This document shows, one piece after another, positions 17,497 through 25,841 of a DNA stretch of 64,000 bases; the first letter of the stretch is position 1; every line of letters begins with the position of its first letter. The notes beneath the pieces were generated by a model. The model was given only the letters and a program-made list of their open reading frames with translations. It did no database searches and was not told where the DNA came from. This stretch comes from RBG-16-66-20 sp040752005. Lineage in GTDB: Bacteria; Pseudomonadota; Gammaproteobacteria; Burkholderiales; SG8-39. The stretch covers positions 1 through 64,000 of the forward strand of contig JBFMFX010000009.1 of the NCBI GenBank assembly GCA_040752005.1. The letters are read 5' to 3'. A program made the translations under genes and the position numbers.

Positions 17497-18552
17497 TCAG
17501 TTCTCACGCAGCGCAAGCCCTGTCCCGGGTCGCGCGAGATCCCGCTCCAGCCGCTGGCTGTAGCGTGACATCGCCCAGCAGAAAGCGAAATACACCGCCG
17601 AGGCGAACAGGTACGCCTCGACGCCAAATCCGGTCCAGGCGGGCTCCTGCAGAGACACCTTGAGCGAGGTGAGCAGGTCGAACAGGCCGATGATGACAAC
17701 GAGCGAGGTGTCCTTGAACAGGCCGATGAACGTGTTGACGAGCGGGGGAATGGCGACGCGCAGCGCCTGCGGCAGGATGACGAAGAGCGTGCGGTTCCAG
17801 TAGCCAAGGCCCAGCGCCTCGGCAGATTCGTACTGGTGATACGGAATCGCCTGCAGACCCCCGCGCACCACCTCGGCGAGGTAGGCGGCGGCGAACATCA
17901 CCAGCGCGATCTGCGCCCGCAGCAGCTTGTCCACGCTGACGCCTTCGGGAAAAAAGAGCGGCAGCATGACCGACGCCATGAAAAGCAGCGAAATCAGCGG
18001 CACGCCGCGGATCAGCTCGATGTACGCAACGCAGACCCAACGCACCGCCGGCAGCCGTGAGCGCCGGCCGAGCGCGAGCAGGATCGCGAGCGGAAACGCG
18101 AACGCGACGCCGAAAGTCGCCAGAAGGAGGGTGAGGATCAGCCCGCCCCAGCGCTCGTTCTCGACGTAGGGCAGCCCGGCGAAGCCGCCCCACATCAGCG
18201 CCCCGATTGCGGCAAGCCCGGCAAGCCACACCAGCGCCAGCCACCAGCGCCACAGCCGCCGCAGCGCGCTCACGCCCCATAGCGCGACAAGCAACAGCGT
18301 CGCGATCGCCGGCCGCCAGTGCTGCTCGTAGGGATAGGTGCCGAACAGGATGAAGCGGTGTTTCTCGGCGACGAAAGCCCAGCAGGCACCGGCGGCCTGC
18401 CGACACTCGCGGGAATCGCGTACCTGCCACACGGCGTCGAGAAACGCCCAGTCCACGAAGGGCGGCACGAGCTTCCAGGCAAGCAGCGCGATCGCGACCG
18501 TGGCGAGCGCGCTCGGCCAGCTCGAAAACAGGTTCGCGCGCAGCCAGCTCAT
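17497..18552 (-). CDS. aapM: General L-amino acid ABC transporter permease AapM
   Basis: The 351-residue inner-membrane permease has an N-terminal extension with a periplasmic loop (RECRQAAGACWAF) and about eight spans. Its HisM-type domain includes the EAA loop (ESAEALGLGYWNRTLFVILP). It matches AapM of Aap/Bra-type polar amino acid importers. It is the third gene of aapJ-aapQ-aapM; the ATG overlaps the aapQ stop (ATGA). The ATPase gene aapP, normally next, is not present: the next gene downstream is unrelated. Substrate range is inferred only from the family. Confidence 0.88.
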   Translation of the reverse strand: MSWLRANLFSSWPSALATVAIALLAWKLVPPFVDWAFLDAVWQVRDSRECRQAAGACWAFVAEKHRFILFGTYPYEQHWRPAIATLLLVALWGVSALRRLWRWWLALVWLAGLAAIGALMWGGFAGLPYVENERWGGLILTLLLATFGVAFAFPLAILLALGRRSRLPAVRWVCVAYIELIRGVPLISLLFMASVMLPLFFPEGVSVDKLLRAQIALVMFAAAYLAEVVRGGLQAIPYHQYESAEALGLGYWNRTLFVILPQALRVAIPPLVNTFIGLFKDTSLVVIIGLFDLLTSLKVSLQEPAWTGFGVEAYLFASAVYFAFCWAMSRYSQRLERDLARPGTGLALREN

Positions 18553-19493
18553 GCGCGCAGTCCCTTCAGCGCCACGCGCCGGTTGTACCAGTTCATGAAA
18601 GCGGAGATCGCGAGGCTCACCGTGAGGTACACCGCCATGATGATCGCGATGCCCTCGATCGCCTGCCCGGTCTGATTGATCGTGGTGTTGGCGATCGAAA
18701 CCAGGTCCGGATAGCCGATCGCCACCGCGAGCGAGCTGTTCTTGACGAGATTGAGGTACTGGCTGGTCATCGGCGGCACGATCGCGCGCAGCGCCTGCGG
18801 CAGCACCACGTGGCGCAGCGCCTGGCGGCGCGTCATGCCCAGGGAACGCGCGGCATCGAGCTGACCCCGCCGCACCGACAGGATTCCGGCGCGCACGATC
18901 TCGGCGATGAACGCCGCGGTGTAGGTGATGAGGCCGGCGAGCAGCGCGGCGAACTCGGGCGAAAGCGACGCGCCGCCGGTGAAGTTGAAGCCGGCGAGCT
19001 GCGGCGCGCTGCCCGGAAGCGGAAAGAAGATGCCGCGGTTGGACAGGTACACGCCGGGCAGCGGCTGCAGCGCCTCGCGCGGGCCGGGCAGGTTCTCCGA
19101 GATCAGCGCGTACCAGAAGAAGAGCTGCACCACCAGCGGCACGTTGCGCACGAACTCGACGTAAGCGGCGGCGAGTTTCGCGAGCAACCAGTTGGGCGCC
19201 AGGCGCGCGAGGCCGAGGAGGGCGCCGAGCACGGTGGCGAACACGATGCCGATCGCGGCGACGCGGAAGGTGTTGGCCAGCCCGATCGCGAGCGCGCGCA
19301 GGTACGAGTCGGCGGCGCTGTACGCGAGCCCGCCCGTCTCGCCGATCTCGAAGCCGGCCTCGCGCCACAGGAACGCGAAGCCGCTCGCGATCTTGCGCGT
19401 CTCGAGGTTATGCGCCGCGTTCTGCCACAGCCAGCCGAGCACCAGCGCCAGGGCCGCGACCAGCGCGGCCTGGGCGATCAATCCGCGTCGCAC
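18549..19493 (-). CDS. aapQ: General L-amino acid ABC transporter permease AapQ
   Basis: The 314-residue permease carries the AapQ N-terminus with an NxETRKIASGFAFL-like segment (HNLETRKIASGFAFLWREAG) and the EAA motif (DAARSLGMTRRQALRHVVLP). It partners with AapM in the membrane. I use the GTG at 19493, just after the aapJ stop at 19506; no ATG gives the conserved start. It overlaps aapM by four bases, indicating coupled translation. Confidence 0.88.
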   Translation of the reverse strand: MRRGLIAQAALVAALALVLGWLWQNAAHNLETRKIASGFAFLWREAGFEIGETGGLAYSAADSYLRALAIGLANTFRVAAIGIVFATVLGALLGLARLAPNWLLAKLAAAYVEFVRNVPLVVQLFFWYALISENLPGPREALQPLPGVYLSNRGIFFPLPGSAPQLAGFNFTGGASLSPEFAALLAGLITYTAAFIAEIVRAGILSVRRGQLDAARSLGMTRRQALRHVVLPQALRAIVPPMTSQYLNLVKNSSLAVAIGYPDLVSIANTTINQTGQAIEGIAIIMAVYLTVSLAISAFMNWYNRRVALKGLRA

Positions 19494-19505
19494 CGGCCCG
19501 GGCGG

Positions 19506-20513
19506 CTAGCGGATCGGCGGCGCGTAGAGGATGCCGCCCTTCGTCCAGAGCTGATTGAGGCCCCGCTCGAAGCCGAGGGGCGCGAGGTTCGCCTCGAAGC
19601 TCTCGCCGTAATTGCCGACCTGCTTGACGATGTTGAATGCCCATCGGTTGTCCAGTCCCAGCATCTTGCCGATGTCGCCGGTCGCGCCGACGAAGCGCTG
19701 CACCGCCGGGTCTTTGCTCTCCAGGGCCTTGTCGATGTTCTTCGAGGTCAGGCCCATCTCCTCGGCTTCGATCATGGCGAAGAGCGACCATTTCACCACG
19801 TCGAACCAGCGGTCGTCGCCGTGGCGCACCGCCGGGCCGAGCGGCTCCTTCGAGATCACCTCGGGCAGGATGACGTGGTCGGCCGGGTTCGGTGCGCGCG
19901 AGCCGCGCACGGAAACCAGGCCGGAGACGTCGGTGGTGAAGACGTCGCAGCGGCCGGCGAAGTAGGCGTTCAGTACCTCCTCCAGCTTCTCGATGACGAC
20001 TGGCTTGAACGTCATCCGGTTGGCGCGAAAGTAGTCGGCGAGGTTGAGCTCGGTGGTCGTGCCCGGCTGCACGCAGATGGTCGCGCCGTTGAGCTGTTTC
20101 GCGCTTTTCACGTTCAGCTTGCGGTGCACCATGAAGCCCTGACCGTCGTAGAAATTGACGCCGACGAAGTTGAGCCCCAGGCTGGTGTCGCGCGTGATCG
20201 TCCAGGTGGTGTTGCGCGAGAGCACGTCCACCTCTCCGGACTGCAGCGCGGTGAAGCGCTGCTGCGCCGTGAGCGGGGTGAAGCGCACCTTCGAGGCGTC
20301 GCCGAACACCGCCGCCGCGACCGCGCGGCACAGGTCCACGTCAATGCCGCGCCAGACGCCGCGCGAGTCCGGTTGCGAAAAACCAGCGAGGCCGGTGTTG
20401 ACTCCGCACTGGACGAACCCCTTCGCCTTCACCGCCTCCAGCGTGGACTGGGCCAGGGCCGGTCCCGCGATGCCGAGCGCGATCGCCCCGGCCCACACGA
20501 ACGACGTTCTCAT
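19506..20513 (-). CDS. aapJ: General L-amino acid ABC transporter, substrate-binding protein AapJ
   Basis: The 335-residue periplasmic binding protein has a signal peptide (MRTSFVWAGAIALGIAGPALA) and an SBP_bac_3 domain. QCGVNTGLAGFSQPDSRGVW and WRGIDVDLCRAVAAAVFGD are diagnostic of AapJ, with the ligand-pocket region SRNTTWTITRDTSLG. It captures polar L-amino acids and hands them to AapQM. GGAGGAGA precedes the ATG. First gene of the three-gene operon. Confidence 0.92.
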   Translation of the reverse strand: MRTSFVWAGAIALGIAGPALAQSTLEAVKAKGFVQCGVNTGLAGFSQPDSRGVWRGIDVDLCRAVAAAVFGDASKVRFTPLTAQQRFTALQSGEVDVLSRNTTWTITRDTSLGLNFVGVNFYDGQGFMVHRKLNVKSAKQLNGATICVQPGTTTELNLADYFRANRMTFKPVVIEKLEEVLNAYFAGRCDVFTTDVSGLVSVRGSRAPNPADHVILPEVISKEPLGPAVRHGDDRWFDVVKWSLFAMIEAEEMGLTSKNIDKALESKDPAVQRFVGATGDIGKMLGLDNRWAFNIVKQVGNYGESFEANLAPLGFERGLNQLWTKGGILYAPPIR

Positions 20514-20602
20514 GGTCTCCTCCTCCGAACGGTGCGCCAGCCGGGCCAGTCTATGTCGGCGGGCGCAGTTCCCGCAACCGGCGCGGAAGGCGCGGGCGCC
20601 GG

Positions 20603-21043
20603 TCAATGCCCACCCGACACCAATCCCGAGGCGGCGAGCAGGATGACGGCGGTCTGGGCGAGCGCGATCGCGGCGAACAGCCGCTCGCCGCGGGCGGCGA
20701 GGGCCGCGGCCACGCGCACGAAGCAGGCGAGGCTCGTCAGCCCGAGCACGGCGATGCCCGGGTAGGTGAGGTAATCGCCCTTGCCAAGCAGCGCGACCCA
20801 GCCCCAACCCGACGGGGCCCCGGTGGCGCTGCGAAATTCGTGCGCCGGCAGAGTCCACAGGCGGGGCAGATGCTCGATCGGAACGTGCGGTGCGGGCACG
20901 CCCAGGACATACGCAAGGAAGGTCGCCACCAGCAATGCGAGACCGAGCCGGGTACCGGCCGTCAGCCACGCTGCGTACGCCTCTTGCTGCTCGGCGACCC
21001 GATCGGGCTTCGCCTCCTGCGGATCCCGGGGTTTTACGGCCAT
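20603..21043 (-). CDS. Small membrane protein paired with TSUP exporter
   Basis: The 146-residue protein has about three to four membrane spans (TRLGLALLVATFLAYVLGV, VAVLGLTSLACFVRVAAALA, AIALAQTAVILLAASGL) and a central soluble loop rich in Pro and Trp. It overlaps the upstream TSUP permease by 10 bases and should be cotranslated. DUF1634 proteins occupy this position beside TSUP genes, but I am not sure that this is one. No function can be given. Bases 20514-20602 hold no feature. Confidence 0.6.
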   Translation of the reverse strand: MAVKPRDPQEAKPDRVAEQQEAYAAWLTAGTRLGLALLVATFLAYVLGVPAPHVPIEHLPRLWTLPAHEFRSATGAPSGWGWVALLGKGDYLTYPGIAVLGLTSLACFVRVAAALAARGERLFAAIALAQTAVILLAASGLVSGGH

Positions 21044-21987
21044 ATGCCGAGTCCTTTCATCAGCGCGCGCAGACCTGCCGCGGCCAGCAAAGCGATCACG
21101 AACCGCCGGATGACGGCCGCGCGCGCGGTGCGCAGCAGCCGCGCGCCGATTCCCGCCCCGAGCATGACGCCGACAATCGAAGGCACCGTGAGCATCGGCA
21201 GCACGGCGCCGCGGTGCACGTAGACCCATGCCGCGGAGGTATCGATGATGGAAAGCATCAGTCCGGAGGTCGCGACCGCCACCTTGAGGGGCACCCCGAG
21301 CAGCAGGTTGAGCACGGGAACGTTCGCCCAGCCGGCGCCGAGGCCGAACATGCCGGCAAGAAATCCGATGCCCGCGAACGCAGCGAGGCCAGCGGGCGAG
21401 CGGTGCACGCGCCACTCGGCGGTACGGCCGGTCGCAGGATCATGGAACACGCCGCGCAGTCCGAGCAACGCGGAGAGGCGGTCGGGTTGCGCCACTTCCG
21501 GGTACTCGGAGCGCTTCGAACGCCACATCAGCGCGGCGATCGCCAAAATGGTGGTGCCGAGAGCGGTCTGCACGATCGCGGTCGGGAGCGCGAGCCCCGC
21601 GAGCGCGCCGACGATCGAGGTGAGCGAGCCGACCAGCGCAAACGGCATCGCCAGCCGCAGATTCGCCATGCCGATGCGCAGCAGCGCCGGCGCCGCCGCA
21701 AGCGAACCGGACAGCGCGAGCAGCAGTCCGGCGCCGCGCACGAAATCGAGGTGGAACGGAAAGAAGCCGGCGATCATCGGCACGAACAGCACCCCGCCGC
21801 CGACACCGGCCAGCACCGCCACGATCCCCAGCGCAAAGGAAACCGCAAACAGCGCGAGCGGCCACACCCACCAGGCCGTGGCGGCTGCGTCAGCGGCGAA
21901 TGCCGGGGCGCACCAAGCGAGGAGGAAGGCGGCGGCAGGCAGAAGGCGCAGGCGCATGGACGGGGAGCTGCCAGCGGATTTTGGCAT
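21034..21987 (-). CDS. TSUP (TauE/SafE) family sulfite/sulfonate exporter
   Basis: The 317-residue membrane protein has about eight spans with the two TSUP half-repeats: GIVAVLAGVGGGVLFVPMIA and GIGFLAGMFGLGAGWANVPV, each with the glycine-rich G-x-G-G-G/A core. These permeases export sulfite, sulfoacetate or related anions. The start may be the ATG at 21987 or the one at 21957, which directly precedes a signal-like segment. Given the sulfide dehydrogenase elsewhere in the window, sulfite export is possible but not shown. Confidence 0.8.
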   Translation of the reverse strand: MPKSAGSSPSMRLRLLPAAAFLLAWCAPAFAADAAATAWWVWPLALFAVSFALGIVAVLAGVGGGVLFVPMIAGFFPFHLDFVRGAGLLLALSGSLAAAPALLRIGMANLRLAMPFALVGSLTSIVGALAGLALPTAIVQTALGTTILAIAALMWRSKRSEYPEVAQPDRLSALLGLRGVFHDPATGRTAEWRVHRSPAGLAAFAGIGFLAGMFGLGAGWANVPVLNLLLGVPLKVAVATSGLMLSIIDTSAAWVYVHRGAVLPMLTVPSIVGVMLGAGIGARLLRTARAAVIRRFVIALLAAAGLRALMKGLGIWP

Positions 21988-22142
21988 GCGCGCTGCGCAG
22001 GCCCGGCGCCGGAATTCTTATGGGCGCCTAAGCGGGATTGCGCGCCGGGGCCGCAGCACGGCATGGTTGCGCGCGCAGCGGCCGCCGGTGAAGTCGGCGT
22101 CGCGGTGCCGCGCACGGTCCAATCTTGGCTAACATGTCGCCG

Positions 22143-22925
22143 ATGCCCAGGCTTGCCGCCAACCTCTCGCTGCTTTTTCCGGAGCTGCCGTTCCTGGAGC
22201 GCTTCGCGGCGGCCGCGCGCGCGGGCTTCCGCTATGTCGAGTATCAGTTTCCGTACTCCCACGGCAGCGCCGCGGAGGTGGCGGCGGCGGCGCGCGCCGC
22301 GGGCGTCGAGGTGGTGCTGCACAACCTGCCGGCCGGCGATCCGGCGCGCGGCGACCGCGGCATCGCCTGCTTGCCGGACCGGGTGAGCGAGTTTCGCGAG
22401 GGCGTCGAGCGCGCGATCGAATATGCGCGCGCCGTGCGCTGCCCGCGGCTGAACGCGCTTGCCGGAGTCGCGCCGGCGGGCGTGCCGCGCGAGCGGCTGA
22501 TCGAAACACTGGTGGAAAATCTGCGTCATGCGGCCGGGCGGCTGGCCCGCGAGGGAATCGAACTGCTTATCGAACCGATCAACGCGCGCTCGATTCCCGG
22601 GTTTGTCCTGAATACGTCGCGGCAGGGCATCGAGGTGCTCGACGCGGTCGGGGCGGCGAACCTGAAGCTGCAATACGACATCTTCCACATGCAGATCGCC
22701 GAAGGCGACCTGGCGAGGACGATCGAGCGGCTGCTCGCGCGCATCGGCCACATGCAGCTCGCCGACGTTCCGGACCGGCACGAGCCGGGCACCGGCGAGA
22801 TCAACTTTCCGTGGCTGCTCGCGCACATTGATCGTCTGGGCTACTCGGGCTGGATCGGCTGCGAGTACGTGCCGGCCGGCGATACGATCGAGGGTCTGGC
22901 ATGGGCGAAGCGCTACCTGTCCTGA
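22143..22925 (+). CDS. hyi: Hydroxypyruvate isomerase
   Basis: Hyi interconverts hydroxypyruvate and tartronate semialdehyde in the glyoxylate/glycerate pathway. The 260-residue TIM barrel has the family N-terminus RLAANLSLLFPELPFLERFA, the metal-site Glu in LLIEPINARSIPG and HMQIAEGD, and the C-terminal GCEYVPAGDT. I prefer the ATG at 22143; one at 22134 is also possible and no ribosome-binding site decides. It overlaps glcD by 25 bases, placing it with glycolate oxidation genes. Confidence 0.9.
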   Translation: MPRLAANLSLLFPELPFLERFAAAARAGFRYVEYQFPYSHGSAAEVAAAARAAGVEVVLHNLPAGDPARGDRGIACLPDRVSEFREGVERAIEYARAVRCPRLNALAGVAPAGVPRERLIETLVENLRHAAGRLAREGIELLIEPINARSIPGFVLNTSRQGIEVLDAVGAANLKLQYDIFHMQIAEGDLARTIERLLARIGHMQLADVPDRHEPGTGEINFPWLLAHIDRLGYSGWIGCEYVPAGDTIEGLAWAKRYLS

Positions 22926-24385
22926 ACCCGGCGCGCCAGCGCGAGGTCGTGCGCGCCCTGCGCGCGTTCCTGCCCGAGCGCGCGGTGCTCTGGCGGGAGG
23001 AGGACACGCGCCCGTACGAGTGCGACGGGCTCACCGCCTACCGGGAGCTGCCGATGGTGGTCGCGCTGCCGGAAACCGAGGCGCAGGTGCAGAAAATCCT
23101 GCAAACCTGCAGCGAGATGCAGGTGCCGGTGGTGCCGCGCGGGGCCGGCACCGGGCTCTCGGGCGGTGCGCTGCCGCGGCCCGACGCGGTGCTGCTTTCG
23201 ATGGCGAAGTTCATGCGCGTGGTGCGGCTGGATCCCAAGGCGCGCATTGCGGTGGTGCAGCCGGGGGTGCGCAATCTGGCGATCTCGGACATCGCCGCGC
23301 CGTGGGGCCTTTATTACGCGCCGGACCCCTCCAGCCAGATCGCGTGCACGATCGGCGGCAACGTCGCCGAAAACTCCGGCGGCGTGCATTGCCTCAAGTA
23401 CGGTCTCACGGTGCACAACGTGCTGAAGATCCGCGGCTTCACGATGCAGGGCGAGCCGGTCGCCTTCGGCTCGGAGGCGCTCGATTCGCCCGGCTACGAC
23501 CTGCTCGCGCTCGCGATCGGATCGGAGGGGCTGCTCGTGGTGGTGACCGAGGTGACCGTGAAGCTGCTGCCGAAACCGCAGGCCGCGCGCGTCGTGATGG
23601 CCTCCTTCGACGAGGTCGAGAAGGCGGGCAACGCGGTCGCCGCGATCATCGCCGCCGGCATCGTGCCCGCGGGCCTGGAGATGATGGACCGGCCGGCGAC
23701 GCGCGCCGCCGAGGAGTTCGTGCACGCCGGCTACGACACCGAGGCGGCGGCGATCCTGCTGTGCGAGGCGGACGGCACCGCCGAGGAAGTCGAGGAGGAG
23801 ATCGGGCGGGTGCAGGAAGTGCTGAAAGCGGCCGGGGCGACGCGCATGACGGTATCGCGCGACGAGGCCGAGCGGCTGCGCTTCTGGTCGGGCAGGAAGG
23901 CGGCGTTTCCCGCCGTCGGGCGCATCTCGCCCGATTACTACTGCATGGACGGCACCATCCCGCGCAAGCGGCTGGGCGAGGTGCTCGGCTTCATCGGCGC
24001 GCTGGAGAAAAAGTACGGTCTGCGCTGCCCGAACGTGTTCCATGCCGGCGACGGCAATCTCCACCCGCTGATTCTGTTCGACGCGAACGATCCGGACGAG
24101 CTGCGCCGCACCGAGGCGTTCGCCGCCGAAGTGCTGGAGAAATGCGTCGCGGTGGGCGGCACCATCACCGGGGAGCACGGCGTGGGGGTGGAGAAGATCA
24201 ACCAGATGTGCGTGCAGTTCGGCGCCGCCGAGCTGGAGACGTTCCATGCGATCAAGCGCGCCTTCGACCCGGCGGGACTGCTCAACCCCGGCAAGGCGGT
24301 GCCGACGCTCGCGCGCTGCGCCGAGTACGGACGCATGCGGGTGAGCGGCGGCGCGCTGCCGCATCCGGAGCTGCCCCGATTTTGA
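22901..24385 (+). CDS. glcD: Glycolate oxidase subunit GlcD (FAD-linked)
   Basis: GlcD is the catalytic FAD subunit oxidising glycolate to glyoxylate. The 494-residue protein has the PCMH-type FAD motif PRGAGTGLSGGALP (from about residue 79), the DPSSQIACTIGGNVAENSGG segment, and the C-terminal oxidase domain with VFHAGDGNLHP and GEHGVG (near 425). Length is normal. Its TGA overlaps the TTG start of glcE, making hyi-glcD-glcE one coupled unit. Confidence 0.95.
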   Translation: MGEALPVLNPARQREVVRALRAFLPERAVLWREEDTRPYECDGLTAYRELPMVVALPETEAQVQKILQTCSEMQVPVVPRGAGTGLSGGALPRPDAVLLSMAKFMRVVRLDPKARIAVVQPGVRNLAISDIAAPWGLYYAPDPSSQIACTIGGNVAENSGGVHCLKYGLTVHNVLKIRGFTMQGEPVAFGSEALDSPGYDLLALAIGSEGLLVVVTEVTVKLLPKPQAARVVMASFDEVEKAGNAVAAIIAAGIVPAGLEMMDRPATRAAEEFVHAGYDTEAAAILLCEADGTAEEVEEEIGRVQEVLKAAGATRMTVSRDEAERLRFWSGRKAAFPAVGRISPDYYCMDGTIPRKRLGEVLGFIGALEKKYGLRCPNVFHAGDGNLHPLILFDANDPDELRRTEAFAAEVLEKCVAVGGTITGEHGVGVEKINQMCVQFGAAELETFHAIKRAFDPAGLLNPGKAVPTLARCAEYGRMRVSGGALPHPELPRF

Positions 24386-25440
24386 GCGCAGCCGAACTCG
24401 CCGAGCGCATTCGCGCCGCGGCGGCGGCCGGCACCGCGCTGCGAGCGCGCGGCGGCGGCACGAAGGATTTTTACGGCAACGCGCTCGCCGGCGAAGTGCT
24501 CGACACCCGCGGCTACGCCGGGATCGTCGCCTACGAGCCGAGCGAGCTGGTCGTGACCGCGCGCTGCGGCACGCCGCTTGCGGAGCTGGAGAGAATTCTC
24601 GCCGAGAGCCGGCAGATGCTCGCCTTCGAGCCGCCCCACTTCGGACCGGGTGCGACGCTGGGGGGGTGCGTCGCCGCGGGCCTGTCCGGGCCGCGGCGCG
24701 CCGCGGCCGGCGCGGTGCGCGACTTCGTCCTTGGGATGCGGGTGCTCGATGGCCGCGGCCGCGATCTGTCGTTCGGCGGGCGCGTGATGAAGAACGTCGC
24801 CGGGTACGACGTTTCGCGCTTTCTCGTCGGCTCGATGGGCACGCTCGCGGTGCTGCTGGAAGTTTCGCTCAAGGTGCTTCCGCTCCCGGCCGCCGAGCGC
24901 TCGCTCCGGCTGGAGAGCGACGAGGCTGCGGCGCTGGAGGCGATGAACCGCTGGGCGGGCGAGCCGCTGCCCATCTCGGCAACCGCATGGTGCGGCGGGC
25001 GACTGACCGTGCGCCTGTCGGGGGCGCAGGCGGCGGTGCGCGCCGCCGCGGCTCGAATCGGAGGCGAGCCGCTCGCCGAAGACGAGGCACGCCGATTCTG
25101 GGAGGCGGTGCGCGAGCACACCGATTCTTTCTTCGCGGACACGACGCCGCTCTGGCGGCTGTCGGTGCCCTCGGCCGCACCGCCGCTTGCGATCGCGGGC
25201 CGGCAGCTCATCGAGTGGGGCGGGGCGCTGCGCTGGTACAAGACCGACGCGCCGGCCGCCGAGGTGCGGGCCGCGGCGGCGAACGCCGGCGGGCATGCGA
25301 CGCTGTTTCGCGCCGCCGACAAGTCCGCCGGCGCATTCACCCCGCTTGCGCCCGAGCTGCTCAGGCTGCACCGCGCGCTCAAACAGGCGTTCGATCCGGC
25401 CGGGATCCTCGGTCCCGGGCGGCTGTATCCGGAGCTTTAG
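24382..25440 (+). CDS. glcE: Glycolate oxidase subunit GlcE (FAD-binding)
   Basis: The 352-residue subunit has a shortened FAD-binding domain with LRARGGGTKDFYGN, FGPGATLGGCVAAGLSGPRR and GGRVMKNVAGYDVSRFLVGS, all typical of GlcE. It assembles with GlcD and GlcF. The start is a TTG overlapping the glcD stop (TTGA), because there is no ATG or GTG before the conserved sequence. Its 3' end overlaps the opposite-strand small gene by 4 bases. Confidence 0.93.
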   Translation: MSAAELAERIRAAAAAGTALRARGGGTKDFYGNALAGEVLDTRGYAGIVAYEPSELVVTARCGTPLAELERILAESRQMLAFEPPHFGPGATLGGCVAAGLSGPRRAAAGAVRDFVLGMRVLDGRGRDLSFGGRVMKNVAGYDVSRFLVGSMGTLAVLLEVSLKVLPLPAAERSLRLESDEAAALEAMNRWAGEPLPISATAWCGGRLTVRLSGAQAAVRAAAARIGGEPLAEDEARRFWEAVREHTDSFFADTTPLWRLSVPSAAPPLAIAGRQLIEWGGALRWYKTDAPAAEVRAAAANAGGHATLFRAADKSAGAFTPLAPELLRLHRALKQAFDPAGILGPGRLYPEL

Positions 25441-25826
25441 GCCTTGACGAGCCTCTTCTGCGCCTCGATCCGCGCGCGCGCCTGTCCCGCGAGCGCGCTC
25501 GCCGGATACCGCGCGATCAAGCGCGCGTACAACTGGATGGCGAGCGCCGGCTCGCCGGCCTCGCCCGCCTTGGTCGCGGCATCGAAGAGGAGTTGCTCCT
25601 GCGCGAGCGTCTGCGCGACGCCGGCGCCCGGAGCGGCGTTCGCCGCGGCCGGCGCAGGATTGCCGGCCGGCTTCGCCGCCGCGAGCGCCGCCGCCCGCGC
25701 GAGGAACTCGGCCGTGCGCGCGGCCTCGGCCTCCTTTTTCTCGCGATACCGGCGCATGCCGTGCCACACCCAGTACGCGAGGCCCGCGCCGATGGCGAGC
25801 GCGAGGATCCATGCCACCTGCCGCAT
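25437..25826 (-). CDS. Membrane-anchored small protein with TPR-like tail
   Basis: The 129-residue product has one N-terminal transmembrane segment (VAWILALAIGAGLAYWVWHG), a charged Ala/Glu/Lys helix, an Ala-Pro-rich linker and a C-terminal tetratricopeptide-like helix pair (AIQLYARLIARYPASALAGQ). The tail resembles the last repeat of YfgM/outer-membrane assembly TPR proteins. It lies on the opposite strand between glcE and glcF, overlapping glcE by four bases and leaving only 15 bases to glcF. I do not recognise a named family. Confidence 0.6.
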   Translation of the reverse strand: MRQVAWILALAIGAGLAYWVWHGMRRYREKKEAEAARTAEFLARAAALAAAKPAGNPAPAAANAAPGAGVAQTLAQEQLLFDAATKAGEAGEPALAIQLYARLIARYPASALAGQARARIEAQKRLVKA

Positions 25827-25841
25827 GAAAACAGTATAGCG

